A stretch of 64,000 nucleotides of DNA, taken from NCBI RefSeq assembly GCF_037055275.1, contig NZ_CP146343.1, positions 4,896,001 through 4,960,000 of the forward strand. The letters are read 5' to 3'. This DNA is from Pseudomonas sp. ML2-2023-3 (GTDB taxonomy: Bacteria > Pseudomonadota > Gammaproteobacteria > Pseudomonadales > Pseudomonadaceae). The notes below the pieces were generated by a model, which saw only the letters and a list, made by a program, of their open reading frames with translations, was not told the DNA's origin and did no database searches. Both the position numbers and the translations under genes were made by a program. Positions 23,966 through 34,450 of this stretch are shown here, piece after piece (the stretch's first letter is position 1; each line of letters starts with the position of its first letter).

Positions 23966-24436
23966 TCAACGGCTGCCCTGAAAGGCCTTGAGTCCTTTTT
24001 GCGCCTGAGCCCGAATGGCGTTCTTCACCAGCGGCGTCCACCCCAGCAACAAGCCCTTGGTGCCCAATGCCTGACGCGACCAGCGCCACAGGTCAAAGTG
24101 ATCGTGGTGCTCGCAAATCTTGCCGTCGCGAAACACAAACTGCGCCTGAATATCATTGACCACCGTGGCCCCGGTCTGGCCAAACACGTAGGTTGCCACC
24201 CAGTGTGCGCTGCCGCGCTGCCCCTGAGCCTGGACCTGATCGAAAGTCAGGCTGAAATCCTTGGCCCGCGAGGTCAGCATGCGCCACATGTCTGCGGCAT
24301 CCTGGCCACGCAATTCACCAAAAACCGGATCGCTGAACAAGACGTCATCGGTGTAGCAGGCCGCCATCGCTTGTGCATCGAGCTGCTGGAAGGCCTGGTA
24401 GAAACGAGTGATCAATGCTTGATGGTCTTGGCTCAT
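23966..24436 (-). CDS. SnoaL-like / NTF2-fold protein
   Basis: This 156-residue protein of the NTF2 superfamily includes [38 protein letters not shown], the opening helix and strand of SnoaL-like domains, and [26 protein letters not shown]. Substrate and reaction are unknown. The ATG at 24436 begins the domain; the frame is also open upstream to 24469. It lies upstream of the GIY-YIG gene in a two-gene unit. Confidence 0.85.
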   Translation of the reverse strand: MSQDHQALITRFYQAFQQLDAQAMAACYTDDVLFSDPVFGELRGQDAADMWRMLTSRAKDFSLTFDQVQAQGQRGSAHWVATYVFGQTGATVVNDIQAQFVFRDGKICEHHDHFDLWRWSRQALGTKGLLLGWTPLVKNAIRAQAQKGLKAFQGSR

Positions 24437-24502
24437 GGCAGGGTCCGTGCGGGTCAGTAATCCGTGCACGATAATCTGCCATGAACAGAAACACTATGGC
24501 CC

Positions 24503-25798
24503 TCAGATTTTCTCGCTCTGCACATTCACATACAGGGAACGTCCCGCGCCGAGCCCGGCGACGATAGCCCCCAGGCCCACCACGGCAAAAATCCAGCCCA
24601 CAGCACTCCAGCCGCCCGTGACTTCATGCACGATCCCGACCGCCAGCGGCCCCATGGAGGCCACGGTGTAACCAATACCCTGGGCCATGCCAGACAGGTT
24701 GGCCGCAACATGAGCGTCCCGCGAACGCAATACGATAAGCGTCAACGCCAGGCTGAACGTACCGCCCTGCCCCAGGCCCAGCACAATCGCCCAGCCCCAC
24801 AAGCCTTCGATGGGGGCATACAGGCAGCCGAACAGCCCGGCCAGGGTCATGCTCATGACCAGCACAATGGCCAGCCGCTGATCTTTGCCCCGTGTGGCCA
24901 GCCAGGGCGCTGTCAGTGCAGTCAGCAATTGCACGATGACCGAGCCCGACATCACCAGCCCGGCCTGGGTCGGGGTCAAACCGCGCCCGATCAGAATGGA
25001 GGGCAACCAGCCAAAAACGATATAGGACAACGAGGACTGCAAGCCCATGTAAAGCGTCACTTGCCAGGCCAGCGGATCACGCAGCAGGCCACTCACCCGA
25101 TAAGCAACATTGTGTGAGCCCTGACGCTTGCCCACTTGGGGCAGCCAGAAAATGGCCGCAACCAGAGCCGGCAAGGCCCAGAAGCCGAGTCCCAGTGCCC
25201 AGCTCTGACCCAACGACTCGCTCAGTGGTACCGTCGCGCCCGCCGCCAGTGCCGCGCCCAGGCACAAGGCCATGGTGTAGACACCGGTCATGGTCCCGGC
25301 ATGCCCTGCGAAATCACGCTTGATAATGCCCGGCAACAGCACGCCGATGATGCCAATGCTGGCGCCCGCCAGAATGCTCCCGGCAAACAGCCCTGCCTCT
25401 CCCAGGCAACTGCGCAGAACGATGCCGCCGCCCAGTGCCACCAGAATCCCCAGTACCACCCGCTCAGTACCAAAACGCCGGGCCAGAATCGGTGCCAAAG
25501 GCGCGAACAGTCCCAGGCAAAGCACCGGCAAAGTGGTCAATAAACCGGCCTGCGCTGCCGACAGCCCCAGGCTGTCCGACACTTCTCCCAGCAGCTGCGC
25601 CATGCTCGACAATGCCGGACGCAGGTTCAGCGCCACCAGTACCAGGCCCAATAGCAGCAACCACGGCCTCAGCACGACCGGGGGCGTTTGCTGCACCTGT
25701 TCGCCGTCTATCTCAGCATCGATCAGCAACGCTTCCAGCTCATCCAGATGACGAGCGGGCTCGGCGCTGGCATTGGCGACTGACAAAGGTTGAGTCAT
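24503..25798 (-). CDS. CynX/NimT-type MFS transporter
   Basis: This 431-residue protein has twelve predicted membrane segments. It belongs to the cyanate/2-nitroimidazole branch of the major facilitator superfamily, recognised by RPWLLLLGLVLVALNLRPALSSMAQLLGEVSDSLGLS and GASIGIIGVLLPGIIKRDF. The actual substrate is not predictable. The ATG at 25798 has a GGAG-like ribosome site; an in-frame ATG at 25822 would overlap the regulator gene. It follows a FadR-type regulator by 13 bases on the same strand, so the regulator probably controls it. Confidence 0.9.
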   Translation of the reverse strand: MTQPLSVANASAEPARHLDELEALLIDAEIDGEQVQQTPPVVLRPWLLLLGLVLVALNLRPALSSMAQLLGEVSDSLGLSAAQAGLLTTLPVLCLGLFAPLAPILARRFGTERVVLGILVALGGGIVLRSCLGEAGLFAGSILAGASIGIIGVLLPGIIKRDFAGHAGTMTGVYTMALCLGAALAAGATVPLSESLGQSWALGLGFWALPALVAAIFWLPQVGKRQGSHNVAYRVSGLLRDPLAWQVTLYMGLQSSLSYIVFGWLPSILIGRGLTPTQAGLVMSGSVIVQLLTALTAPWLATRGKDQRLAIVLVMSMTLAGLFGCLYAPIEGLWGWAIVLGLGQGGTFSLALTLIVLRSRDAHVAANLSGMAQGIGYTVASMGPLAVGIVHEVTGGWSAVGWIFAVVGLGAIVAGLGAGRSLYVNVQSEKI

Positions 25799-25811
25799 GG
25801 CGTGCTCCGGC

Positions 25812-26471
25812 TCAGGGTTCATTGATCAACGTCCGGCATAACGCCATGGCCCGTTGCGGGTTTTGTTGTTCTACGGCTTCGAGTAGCTCGACGTGCAGGT
25901 CGAACACCAATTGACGCCTGGGATGAACATCCATCGTCTTGCGCAAATGGTTGGTCACAACGCTGGAGGTGTAGCGGTACAGCTCGCTCAAGGCCGGGTT
26001 GTGCGCGGCATCTATCAGCCGCTGGTGAAACACCAGGTCGCAGCAAATATAGGTGTCGAGCTCACCGTGATAGTGCTCGCCACTTGCATCGAGCGCCTGA
26101 TGCAGCAGCCGCAAGTCCTCGTCCGTACGACGCAAGGCCGCCAGGCCAACGGCTTCAACCTCAAGGATGTGCCGCATCTCCCGACCCTGCTCCATTGAGC
26201 AGGATGACAAGGCACGCAACGTGTCCATCGGGTCGACTCGCCCTCGCAGATAACTGCCATCGCCCTGACGGATTTCGATCAGCCCGGCGAATGCCAGCAC
26301 GCGCATGGCTTCACGCACGGTGTTACGGCTGATGTTCAGTTGCGCCGCAAGCTCCGGCTCGGTCGGCAAACGCTGCCCCACCGCCCAGGTGCCGTTGTTT
26401 ATTCGCGCACGCAGTTGCTCAAGCGCCTGGTCAACCAGGGAACGTTTTATCAGTGGAGAAGCGTCTGTCAT
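25812..26471 (-). CDS. GntR-family regulator, FadR subfamily
   Basis: This 219-residue protein has an N-terminal winged helix (LPTEPELAAQLNISRNTVREAMRVLAFAGLIEIRQGDGSYL) and a C-terminal FCD ligand domain with conserved metal-ligand His residues (LVFHQRLIDAAHN and LHVELLEAVEQQNPQRA). The ATG at 26471 has GGGTGA upstream. A perfect dyad lies 14-32 bases before it. The gene precedes the CynX-type transporter in what looks like a two-gene autoregulated operon. Confidence 0.92.
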   Translation of the reverse strand: MTDASPLIKRSLVDQALEQLRARINNGTWAVGQRLPTEPELAAQLNISRNTVREAMRVLAFAGLIEIRQGDGSYLRGRVDPMDTLRALSSCSMEQGREMRHILEVEAVGLAALRRTDEDLRLLHQALDASGEHYHGELDTYICCDLVFHQRLIDAAHNPALSELYRYTSSVVTNHLRKTMDVHPRRQLVFDLHVELLEAVEQQNPQRAMALCRTLINEP

Positions 26472-26484
26472 TGAATTCACCCTT

Positions 26485-26503
26485 TCATCCAATCATAGGA
26501 TGA
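26485..26503. promoter_or_regulatory. Putative operator of the FadR-type regulator
   Basis: TCATCCAATCATAGGATGA has matching outer arms TCATCC/GGATGA around a seven-base centre. It lies immediately upstream of the regulator start codon on the promoter side. The position fits autoregulation, although the sequence differs from the commonest FadR site, T-N-G-T-N-N-N-A-C-N-A. Confidence 0.55.
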
Positions 26504-26595
26504 ATTTTCCGACATGTTAGCGAGACGTCTTCACATCGGCAATCAACTACAGATTAAGTGCCCCAAAAAAATGCTGATTGAGCATTGAATCGACA

Positions 26596-26608
26596 ACCCT
26601 TAAAGGGT
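26596..26608. promoter_or_regulatory. Putative MqsA operator
   Basis: ACCCTT and AAGGGT are perfect arms around a single A, 27 bases before mqsR. The E. coli MqsA site is AACCT-N3-AGGTT, so the ACC...GGT layout and location fit autorepression by the antitoxin. A second, weaker dyad ATGCT-N5-AGCAT lies at 26571-26585. Confidence 0.55.
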
Positions 26609-26634
26609 ATTTTAAAAAATCGAGGCTGCCTCTT

Positions 26635-26946
26635 ATGGAAAAGAAAACACCTCACTACAACCTCCAGTGCATTCAAGCCGACGTACAACGGCTTGGCGCT
26701 GTAGCGTTTACCAAAAGCGCCCTGGATGGCGGACGAACCATGGGCCTGACCCTGGCGCAAATGCAGCGGGTCATTGCTTCTTTAGAACGCCGGGCGCTGC
26801 ACAAGTCGATGTCGCCCCACTCAGACCACAAGGTCTGGCAAGACGCCTATCACGCACAGGCCTACGGTTTGGCTATTTATATCAAGGTGACTTATCGCCC
26901 GAGTGGAGGGCCGCCAGTCATCGCTTTCAAGGAAAAAGACCTATGA
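26635..26946 (+). CDS. mqsR: mRNA interferase toxin MqsR
   Basis: This 103-residue toxin of a type II toxin-antitoxin system is a RelE-like ribosome-independent RNase that in E. coli cuts at GCU. It has the family N-terminus MEKKTPHYNL and the core SMSPHSDHKVWQDAYHAQAYGLAIYIKVTY, ending VIAFKEKDL, closely parallel to E. coli MqsR (KSMTTYSDHTIWQDVY... SFKEK). The ATG at 26635 begins the conserved start. The toxin precedes the antitoxin, the unusual order shared with E. coli, with a four-base ATGA overlap. Confidence 0.93.
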   Translation: MEKKTPHYNLQCIQADVQRLGAVAFTKSALDGGRTMGLTLAQMQRVIASLERRALHKSMSPHSDHKVWQDAYHAQAYGLAIYIKVTYRPSGGPPVIAFKEKDL

Positions 26947-27413
26947 GCAAACATGACTGTTACGCCTGCGGGGCCCCCAACGCGATGCACGCCTTCAAAG
27001 GGCGTAGCTTCAATGTGAGTTTCAAGCAAATGAACCGGATGGTGCACAGCCTGACCGGCCATGAATGCAAGGAATGCGCTGAGGTCGAGTTCGATGCTCC
27101 CAGTGCAGAGCGTTATGCCCGGGCAGGGGATGAACTGATTGAAGATGCCAAGCAGGTGATGGCTGATGAGATGAAGCGCATTCGGCGCAAACTTCACTTC
27201 ACTCAAAAAAGTGCTGTGCAACTGCTGTCGGGGGGTGGCCACAATGCGTTCAGCCGTTATGAGCGTGCCGAGGTCGAACCACCGAAACCCTTGTTTGTGC
27301 TGATGCGTTTGCTGGATCGCCATCCCGAACTAGTTCGGGAATTACAGGCCATCAATGAGTGCACCGATATCAATGCGCTGCTGGTGCAAAAACAACAGCA
27401 GCGACACGAATAG
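26943..27413 (+). CDS. mqsA: Antitoxin MqsA
   Basis: This 156-residue protein has an N-terminal zinc domain with two CxxC pairs (CYACG and CKEC), a linker, and a C-terminal Xre-type helix-turn-helix (FTQKSAVQLLSGGGHNAFSRYERAEVEPPKPL). The zinc domain neutralises MqsR and the HTH domain binds DNA. It is about 25 residues longer than E. coli MqsA (131). The extra length is mainly a C-terminal tail after the HTH (LDRHPELVRELQAINECTDINALLVQK). It overlaps mqsR by ATGA. Confidence 0.93.
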   Translation: MSKHDCYACGAPNAMHAFKGRSFNVSFKQMNRMVHSLTGHECKECAEVEFDAPSAERYARAGDELIEDAKQVMADEMKRIRRKLHFTQKSAVQLLSGGGHNAFSRYERAEVEPPKPLFVLMRLLDRHPELVRELQAINECTDINALLVQKQQQRHE

Positions 27414-27414
27414 C

Positions 27415-27444
27415 CTGTAGCCGCAGCTTTAGGCTGCGGCTACA
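27415..27444. terminator. Inverted repeat between convergent mqsA and aapP
   Basis: CTGTAGCCGCAG and CTGCGGCTACAG are perfect 12-bp arms with a six-base loop, placed between the two stop codons. It lacks a T run. It resembles the outer ends of the GTAGTCGCTGCCG repeats, so it may be a miniature relative that also slows transcription from both sides. Confidence 0.6.
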
Positions 27445-27453
27445 GCAGTTGAA

Positions 27454-28218
27454 TCAATGCAAAATCTGATTCAGGAACAATTTGGTCCGGTCATTCTGCG
27501 GGTTGTCGAAGAAGTCGTTCGGTGCGGCCTCTTCCACGATTTCGCCCTTGTCCATAAAGATCACCCGGTTGGCCACTGTGCGCGCAAAGCCCATTTCGTG
27601 GGTCACGCAGAGCATGGTCATGCCGTCTTCGGCCAAGCCGATCATGGTGTCCAACACCTCTTTCACCATCTCCGGATCGAGCGCTGAAGTCGGCTCATCG
27701 AACAGCATGATTTTTGGTTTCATGCACAACGCCCGGGCAATCGCCACACGCTGTTGCTGGCCGCCCGACAACTGCCCCGGAAACTTGTGCGCCTGCTCCG
27801 GAATACGAACCCGCTCCAGATAATGCATGGCGATTTCTTCAGCCTGACGCCGGGGCATCTTGCGTACCCACATCGGTGCCAGCGTGCAGTTCTGCAGAAT
27901 GGTCAGGTGCGGAAACAGGTTGAAGTGCTGAAACACCATGCCCACTTCGCGCCGTACCGTCTCGATCTGCTTGATGTCGTTGGTCAACTCTACCCCGTCA
28001 ACCACGATGCGCCCCTGCTGGTGCTCTTCGAGGCGATTGAGGCAGCGAATGGTCGTCGACTTGCCGGAGCCCGAAGGCCCGCACAACACAATGCGCTCGC
28101 CTGGCTGGACGTTCAGGTTGATGTCCTTGAGCACATGGAACTGGCCGTACCACTTGTTGACGCCCTGCATCTGAATAATGCCTTCAGCGCTTGCAGGCTT
28201 TTTGATTGCTTCACTCAT
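27454..28218 (-). CDS. aapP: General L-amino-acid ABC transporter, ATP-binding subunit
   Basis: This 254-residue ATPase powers uptake through AapQM. The Walker A is GPSGSGKST (about 47-55), the signature LSGGQQQR, the Walker [13 protein letters not shown], and the switch His is in CVTHEMGF. The N-terminus [22 protein letters not shown] is typical of polar amino-acid importers. It is the last gene of aapJ-aapQ-aapM-aapP. Confidence 0.95.
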   Translation of the reverse strand: MSEAIKKPASAEGIIQMQGVNKWYGQFHVLKDINLNVQPGERIVLCGPSGSGKSTTIRCLNRLEEHQQGRIVVDGVELTNDIKQIETVRREVGMVFQHFNLFPHLTILQNCTLAPMWVRKMPRRQAEEIAMHYLERVRIPEQAHKFPGQLSGGQQQRVAIARALCMKPKIMLFDEPTSALDPEMVKEVLDTMIGLAEDGMTMLCVTHEMGFARTVANRVIFMDKGEIVEEAAPNDFFDNPQNDRTKLFLNQILH

Positions 28219-28230
28219 GTCGCACTACTC

Positions 28231-29328
28231 CTAACGCTTGTGGCCAGTGTCCAGCTTGTGCTCCAGATGCATGGAGTAGCGGGACATACCAAAACAGAAA
28301 ATCCAGAACACCAACGCTGCAAACACATAGCCTTCAGTGGCCATGCCCAGCCATTTCGGATCGGCGGCGGCTTGCTTGACGCTGTTGAGCAGATCGAACA
28401 GACCGATGATGATCACCAGGCTGGTGTCCTTGAACAGGGCAATAAAGGTGTTGACGATGCCGGGGATCACCAGCTTGAGGGCTTGCGGCAAAATCACCAG
28501 GCCCATGCTGCGCCAGTAACCCAGGCCCATCGCCGCAGCCGCTTCGTATTGCCCTTTTGGAATGGCTTGCAGGCCTCCGCGCACCACTTCAGCCACATAC
28601 GCCGACTGAAACAGGATCACGCCGATCAAGGCACGCAGCAGCTTGTCGAAGTTCATGCCCTCAGGCAGAAACAACGGCAACATCACCGAGGACATGAACA
28701 GCACGGTAATCAGAGGAACGCCGCGCCAGAACTCGATGAAGGTCACGCACACCACACGAATGGCGGGCATGTCCGAACGTCGGCCCAACGCCAGCAAAAT
28801 CCCCAATGGCAAGGCACCGGCAATGCCCACAGTGGCAATGACCAGCGTCAGCATCAGGCCGCCCCACTGGCTCGTGGCAACGTTGCTCAGGCCCCAGTAG
28901 CCGCCATGCAACAAGGTGAATGCCAGAATCGGGTAGACCACCAAAAAGCCCAGTCCCCAGATTGCCTTGTGCTTGAAGCGCGAGATAAACAACGGCGCGG
29001 CGCCCACCACGGCAAGCCACACGGTCAGGTCTACACGCCAGCGCAGTCCGGTCGGGTAGTAGCCATACATGAACTGGCCAAAACGCTGCTGGATAAACAC
29101 CCAACAGGCGCCTTCCTTGGTGCAGTCCGCCTGAGTGCTGCCGACCCAGTTGGCGTCAAAGATCGTCCAGCTCAGCAGCGGCGGCACGATCAGCCAGATC
29201 AGGTAAAAGGCAAACAGGGTGAGCAAGGTGTTGAGCCAATTGGAAAACAGATTGGCCCGCGCCCAGGCAACGATACCGATGCGGTTGCCCGGCGGCGGCA
29301 TGTCGGGTTTAAAAATATGAGTTGTCAT
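28231..29328 (-). CDS. aapM: General L-amino-acid ABC transporter, permease AapM
   Basis: This 365-residue inner-membrane subunit has the HisM-type permease domain in its C-terminal half, with the coupling motif EVVRGGLQAIPKGQYEAAAAMGLGYWRSMGLVILPQAL. The long N-terminal extension (about 150 residues, with membrane segments, including FSNWLNTLLTLFAFYLIWLIVPPLLSW) distinguishes the Aap/Bzt permeases from ordinary 230-residue ones. It lies ten bases after aapQ. Confidence 0.94.
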   Translation of the reverse strand: MTTHIFKPDMPPPGNRIGIVAWARANLFSNWLNTLLTLFAFYLIWLIVPPLLSWTIFDANWVGSTQADCTKEGACWVFIQQRFGQFMYGYYPTGLRWRVDLTVWLAVVGAAPLFISRFKHKAIWGLGFLVVYPILAFTLLHGGYWGLSNVATSQWGGLMLTLVIATVGIAGALPLGILLALGRRSDMPAIRVVCVTFIEFWRGVPLITVLFMSSVMLPLFLPEGMNFDKLLRALIGVILFQSAYVAEVVRGGLQAIPKGQYEAAAAMGLGYWRSMGLVILPQALKLVIPGIVNTFIALFKDTSLVIIIGLFDLLNSVKQAAADPKWLGMATEGYVFAALVFWIFCFGMSRYSMHLEHKLDTGHKR

Positions 29329-29338
29329 AGTCCCGTCC

Positions 29339-30520
29339 TCATCGCTCGATCAGCGCAATACGCGTGTTGTACCAATTCATCAGCAGCGAAATGCTGATAC
29401 TGATGGCCAGGTACACGCTCATGGTGATGGCAATGACTTCAATCGCTTGCCCGGTCTGGTTAAGCACCGTGCCTGCAAACAGTGAAACCATTTCCGGATA
29501 ACCGATGCCCGCCGCCAGCGACGAGTTTTTCACCAGGTTCAGGTATTGGCTGGTCAGTGGCGGAATAATCACCCGCAGTGCTTGCGGGATAATCACCTTA
29601 CGCAGTGTTGGCCCCGGACGCAGGCCAAGCGAGCGGGCAGCCTCGGTCTGGCCATGGCTGACCGACTTGATCCCCGAACGTACGATTTCAGCAATGAAAG
29701 CTGCGGTGTAGACCGTCAATGCAATGGTCAGCGCCAGCAGCTCCGGAATCAGCACCCAACCGCCAACAAAGTTGAAACCCTTGAGCTCTGGCATTTCCCA
29801 GTGCACCGGAGTGCCGAACAACACGATGCTCAAGCCCGGAATCACCAGCATCAGAGCCAGCCCGACCCAGAACTTGTGAAACGGTACGCCGGTTTCTTCG
29901 AAACGCTTGTTGGCCCGGCGAACCATCAGCACCACGGCTGCAATCGCCAGCACCACACTGCCCACAAAGGGCCAGAAGGCCTCGGTACCAACAGCTGCAG
30001 GCATGTTCAGGCCGCGGCTGCTCATATAAAAGGTGTCGGCAAAGTTGTGGCTGTTGCGTGGCCCCGGCATGGTCAGAAAGACCGCGAAGTACCAGAAGAG
30101 GATTTGCAGCAGAGGCGGGATATTGCGGAAGATCTCGACATACACCGTGGCCAGCTTGCTGATCATCCAGTTCGACGACAAGCGCGCGACACCGATGATA
30201 AAGCCCAAAACCGTCGCCAGGACGATACCGATGACCGACACCAGCAATGTGTTAAGCAAACCGATCAGAAAAACCCGGGCATAACTGTCGGACTCGGTGT
30301 AATCAATCAAATGCTGCGCAATGCCAAAACCGGCACTGCGTTCCAGAAAGTCAAAACCCGAAGTAATGCCGCGATGCTGCAAGTTGGTCTGGGTGTTGTT
30401 GAACAGATACCAGCCCATGAACACCACCAGCGCAACGGTGATGAGCTGAAATAACCACGCACGCACACGTGGATCGCCGAGGCTGAGCCTTGGCTTGGGT
30501 GCGCCGACTTTAATTTGCAT
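29339..30520 (-). CDS. aapQ: General L-amino-acid ABC transporter, permease AapQ
   Basis: This 393-residue partner permease has the long Aap-type architecture: an N-terminal membrane segment and periplasmic insert, then the permease core with FLIGLLNTLLVSVIG and the coupling region EIVRSGIKSVSHGQTEAARSLGLRPGPTLRKVIIPQALR. In known systems AapQ and AapM form the channel that serves a broad-range amino-acid binding protein. Confidence 0.94.
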   Translation of the reverse strand: MQIKVGAPKPRLSLGDPRVRAWLFQLITVALVVFMGWYLFNNTQTNLQHRGITSGFDFLERSAGFGIAQHLIDYTESDSYARVFLIGLLNTLLVSVIGIVLATVLGFIIGVARLSSNWMISKLATVYVEIFRNIPPLLQILFWYFAVFLTMPGPRNSHNFADTFYMSSRGLNMPAAVGTEAFWPFVGSVVLAIAAVVLMVRRANKRFEETGVPFHKFWVGLALMLVIPGLSIVLFGTPVHWEMPELKGFNFVGGWVLIPELLALTIALTVYTAAFIAEIVRSGIKSVSHGQTEAARSLGLRPGPTLRKVIIPQALRVIIPPLTSQYLNLVKNSSLAAGIGYPEMVSLFAGTVLNQTGQAIEVIAITMSVYLAISISISLLMNWYNTRIALIER

Positions 30521-30551
30521 GAAGTGCCCCTAAAAATGGATCAGACAACAT

Positions 30552-30576
30552 CACCCGGCAGTTGGCCTGCCGGGTG
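30552..30576 (-). other. Intercistronic stem-loop between aapJ and aapQ
   Basis: CACCCGGCAG and CTGCCGGGTG are perfect 10-bp arms with a short loop, nine bases after the aapJ stop. There is no T run, so it is not a full terminator. Such hairpins behind binding-protein genes commonly protect the upstream mRNA and reduce read-through, giving more AapJ than permease. Confidence 0.75.
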
Positions 30577-30585
30577 AAAGGGCTA

Positions 30586-31617
30586 TCAGCGCACGGGTGG
30601 TGCGTATTGAATGCCGCCGTTATTCCACAGAGCGTTCAGCCCGCGGTCGATGGCCAAAGGGGTATTTTTGCCGAGGTTTTTCTCGAAGACTTCGCCGTAG
30701 TTACCGACCTGGCTGACAATCTGTACTACCCAGTCTTTTGGCAGTTTCAGGTCTTTGCCATATTCACCGTCAGCACCCAGCAAACGGGCCACATCAGGGT
30801 TTTTGGTCGACTTGGCTTCAGCCAGGACGTTTTTGGAGGTGATGCCCGCCTCTTCAGCATTGAGCATGGCGAACAGAGTCCACTTCACAATGCTGAACCA
30901 GTCTTCGTCGCCCTTGCGCACGACAGGGCCCAGCGGCTCCTTGGAGATGGTTTCAGGCAATACGACGTAGTCGCTCGGGTTCGCCAGTTTGCTGCGCTGT
31001 GCGTACAACTGCGACTTGTCGGAGGTCAACACGTCGCAACGGCCGCTTTCCAGCGACTTGGCGCTTTCATCGGAGGTATCGAAAGTGATTGGGGTGTATT
31101 TGAGGTTGTTACCGCGGAAGTAATCCGACACGTTCAACTCAGTGGTGGTACCGGCCTGGATACAGATGGTTGCACCGTCCAGCTCCTTGGCACTTTTAAC
31201 CCCCAGCTTGTTGTTGACCAAAAAACCGATGCCGTCGTAATAAGTCACGCCCGCGAACACCATGCCCATGCCCGCATCACGGGAGCTGGTCCAGGTGGTG
31301 TTACGCGACAGCACGTCCACTTCGCCCGATTGCAGCGCGGTGAAACGCTCCTTGGCGTTCAACTGGCTGAACTTGACCTTGGTTGCATCGCCAAATACAG
31401 CGGCGGCCACTGCTCGGCAAATGTCTGCATCAATACCCTGAATCTTGCCAGTGGCATCCGGCACCGAGAAACCCGGCAATCCGTCACTGACGCCACATTG
31501 CACAAACCCTTTCTTTTTAACGCTGTCCAGGGTTGCGCCTGCGTGGGCAAAACCACTGGCACTGAGTAACACGATGGCTGCGGTGGCCAGAGCCAGGGTG
31601 GATTTCAACTGCTTCAT
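30586..31617 (-). CDS. aapJ: General L-amino-acid ABC transporter, periplasmic binding protein
   Basis: This 343-residue family 3 binding protein has a Sec signal peptide (MKQLKSTLALATAAIVLLSASGFAHA, cleavage about residue 26). The mature protein opens GATLDSVKKKGFVQCGVSDGLPGFSVPDATGKIQGIDADICRAVAAAVFGD, the signature of the AapJ/BztA branch. It delivers amino acids to AapQMP and heads the operon. Confidence 0.95.
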   Translation of the reverse strand: MKQLKSTLALATAAIVLLSASGFAHAGATLDSVKKKGFVQCGVSDGLPGFSVPDATGKIQGIDADICRAVAAAVFGDATKVKFSQLNAKERFTALQSGEVDVLSRNTTWTSSRDAGMGMVFAGVTYYDGIGFLVNNKLGVKSAKELDGATICIQAGTTTELNVSDYFRGNNLKYTPITFDTSDESAKSLESGRCDVLTSDKSQLYAQRSKLANPSDYVVLPETISKEPLGPVVRKGDEDWFSIVKWTLFAMLNAEEAGITSKNVLAEAKSTKNPDVARLLGADGEYGKDLKLPKDWVVQIVSQVGNYGEVFEKNLGKNTPLAIDRGLNALWNNGGIQYAPPVR

Positions 31618-32694
<1,077 letters not shown>

Positions 32695-32778
32695 AACCGA
32701 AACATCCTGTCGTTCACTACGCCGAGCACCCGACTTGCATTACACTGCCCGGCGTACACTCCTTAACCAACTGATGAG

Positions 32779-34281
32779 ATGACCGTGCTCAAAGCACTCA
32801 AAAAAATATTCGGTAAAAGCGAGGCTGAGCCGCTCGCGCCAGCATCCATCGCACCTGTGAGCAACCCCAGCCCGCGAACCGACGCGCAACAGTCTGGCCG
32901 TGCTGCTCCTGCTCCTGTTCCAGCCGCTGCGCCGGTGAGCACTCCTGACGCACAACCTGCTGCTGAACAACCACGCGTCGAAAAACCAAAAGCTGCAAAA
33001 CCACGGCGTGAAGCAGCGCCCAAGCCACCGGTCATTCCCTGGAAACTCGAAGATTTTGCGGTCGAGCCACAAGAAGGCAAAGTCCGGTTCCACGATTTCA
33101 AGCTCACCCCCGAGCTGATGCACGCCATTCAAGACCTGGGCTTTCCGTACTGCACGCCGATCCAGGCTGAAGTGCTGGGCTATACCCTGAGCGGTCGCGA
33201 CGCCATTGGCCGCGCCCAGACCGGTACGGGTAAAACCGCTGCATTCCTGATCTCGATCATCAGCCAGCTGACCCAGACCCCGCCGCCCAAAGAACGTTAC
33301 ATGGGCGAGCCGCGCGCACTGATCATCGCGCCGACCCGCGAGCTGGTGGTGCAAATCGCCAAGGACGCCGCCGACCTGACCAAGTACACCGACCTCAACG
33401 TCATGACGTTCGTGGGCGGTATGGACTTCGACAAGCAGCTCAAGCAGCTTGAAGCGCGTCATTGCGACATCCTGGTCGCCACGCCGGGCCGCCTGCTGGA
33501 CTTCAACCAGCGCGGCGAAGTGCATCTGGACATGGTCGAGGTGATGGTGCTCGACGAAGCCGACCGCATGCTGGACATGGGCTTCATCCCGCAAGTACGT
33601 CAAATCATTCGTCAAACGCCGCCGAAAGCCGAGCGCCAGACGCTGCTGTTCTCTGCGACCTTTACCGAGGACGTGATGAACCTGGCCAAGCAATGGACCA
33701 CAGACCCTGCCATCGTCGAAATCGAGGCGGTCAATGTCGCCAGCGACATGGTTGAGCAGCACGTGTATGCCGTTGCCGGTGCCGACAAGTACAAACTGTT
33801 GTTCAATCTGGTGAACGACAATGGTTGGGAGCGGGTCATCGTCTTCGCCAACCGCAAGGACGAAGTACGCCGCATTGAAGAACGCCTGGTGCGTGATGGC
33901 ATCAACGCCGCCCAACTGTCGGGTGACGTGCCGCAGCACAAACGTATCAAGACCCTCGAAGGCTTTCGCGAAGGCAAGATTCGCGTACTGGTGGCCACCG
34001 ACGTGGCAGGACGCGGGATTCACATTGACGGCATCAGCCATGTGATCAACTTCACCCTGCCCGAAATGCCCGACGACTACGTACACCGCATTGGTCGTAC
34101 TGGCCGTGCAGGCGCGAGCGGCGTTTCCATCAGCTTTGCCGGTGAGGACGACTCGTATCAACTGCCGTCGATCGAAGCCTTGCTGGGCCGCAAAATCAGC
34201 TGCGAAACACCACCGACCGAACTGCTGCGCCCTGTTGTACGGGCCGTGCGCAAGCCCCACGATCCGGATGCAACGGCTTGA
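32779..34281 (+). CDS. rhlB: DEAD-box RNA helicase RhlB
   Basis: This 500-residue helicase has the Q motif and motif I ([14 protein letters not shown]), [26 protein letters not shown], and motif [12 protein letters not shown]. The first roughly 85 residues are a basic, Pro/Ala-rich low-complexity extension ([23 protein letters not shown]) typical of Pseudomonas RhlB and absent from E. coli. In E. coli RhlB serves the degradosome; the extension may serve RNA binding or partner contact. Confidence 0.93.
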   Translation: MTVLKALKKIFGKSEAEPLAPASIAPVSNPSPRTDAQQSGRAAPAPVPAAAPVSTPDAQPAAEQPRVEKPKAAKPRREAAPKPPVIPWKLEDFAVEPQEGKVRFHDFKLTPELMHAIQDLGFPYCTPIQAEVLGYTLSGRDAIGRAQTGTGKTAAFLISIISQLTQTPPPKERYMGEPRALIIAPTRELVVQIAKDAADLTKYTDLNVMTFVGGMDFDKQLKQLEARHCDILVATPGRLLDFNQRGEVHLDMVEVMVLDEADRMLDMGFIPQVRQIIRQTPPKAERQTLLFSATFTEDVMNLAKQWTTDPAIVEIEAVNVASDMVEQHVYAVAGADKYKLLFNLVNDNGWERVIVFANRKDEVRRIEERLVRDGINAAQLSGDVPQHKRIKTLEGFREGKIRVLVATDVAGRGIHIDGISHVINFTLPEMPDDYVHRIGRTGRAGASGVSISFAGEDDSYQLPSIEALLGRKISCETPPTELLRPVVRAVRKPHDPDATA

Positions 34282-34352
34282 TGCCATCGCATGCAAGCCC
34301 ACGCCCACAGTGGGCCCTGGCGTAGCCTGATGATGTGAACACCACCAAACCT

Positions 34353-34437
34353 GTGGGAGCGGGCTTGCTCGCGATAGGATCAACGCGGTTTAAACGATAA
34401 ACCGCGCCGCTTGCATCGCGAGCAAGCCCGCTCCCAC
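34353..34437. repeat. REP doublet, GTGGGAGCGGGCTTGCTCGCGA family
   Basis: The left end GTGGGAGCGGGCTTGCTCGCGA and its exact complement at the right end flank a centre with a further pair AACGCGGTTTAAAC/AAACCGCGCC. It lies between the convergent rhlB and moaE genes. Confidence 0.95.
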
Positions 34438-34450
34438 ACAGTATCCTCCC

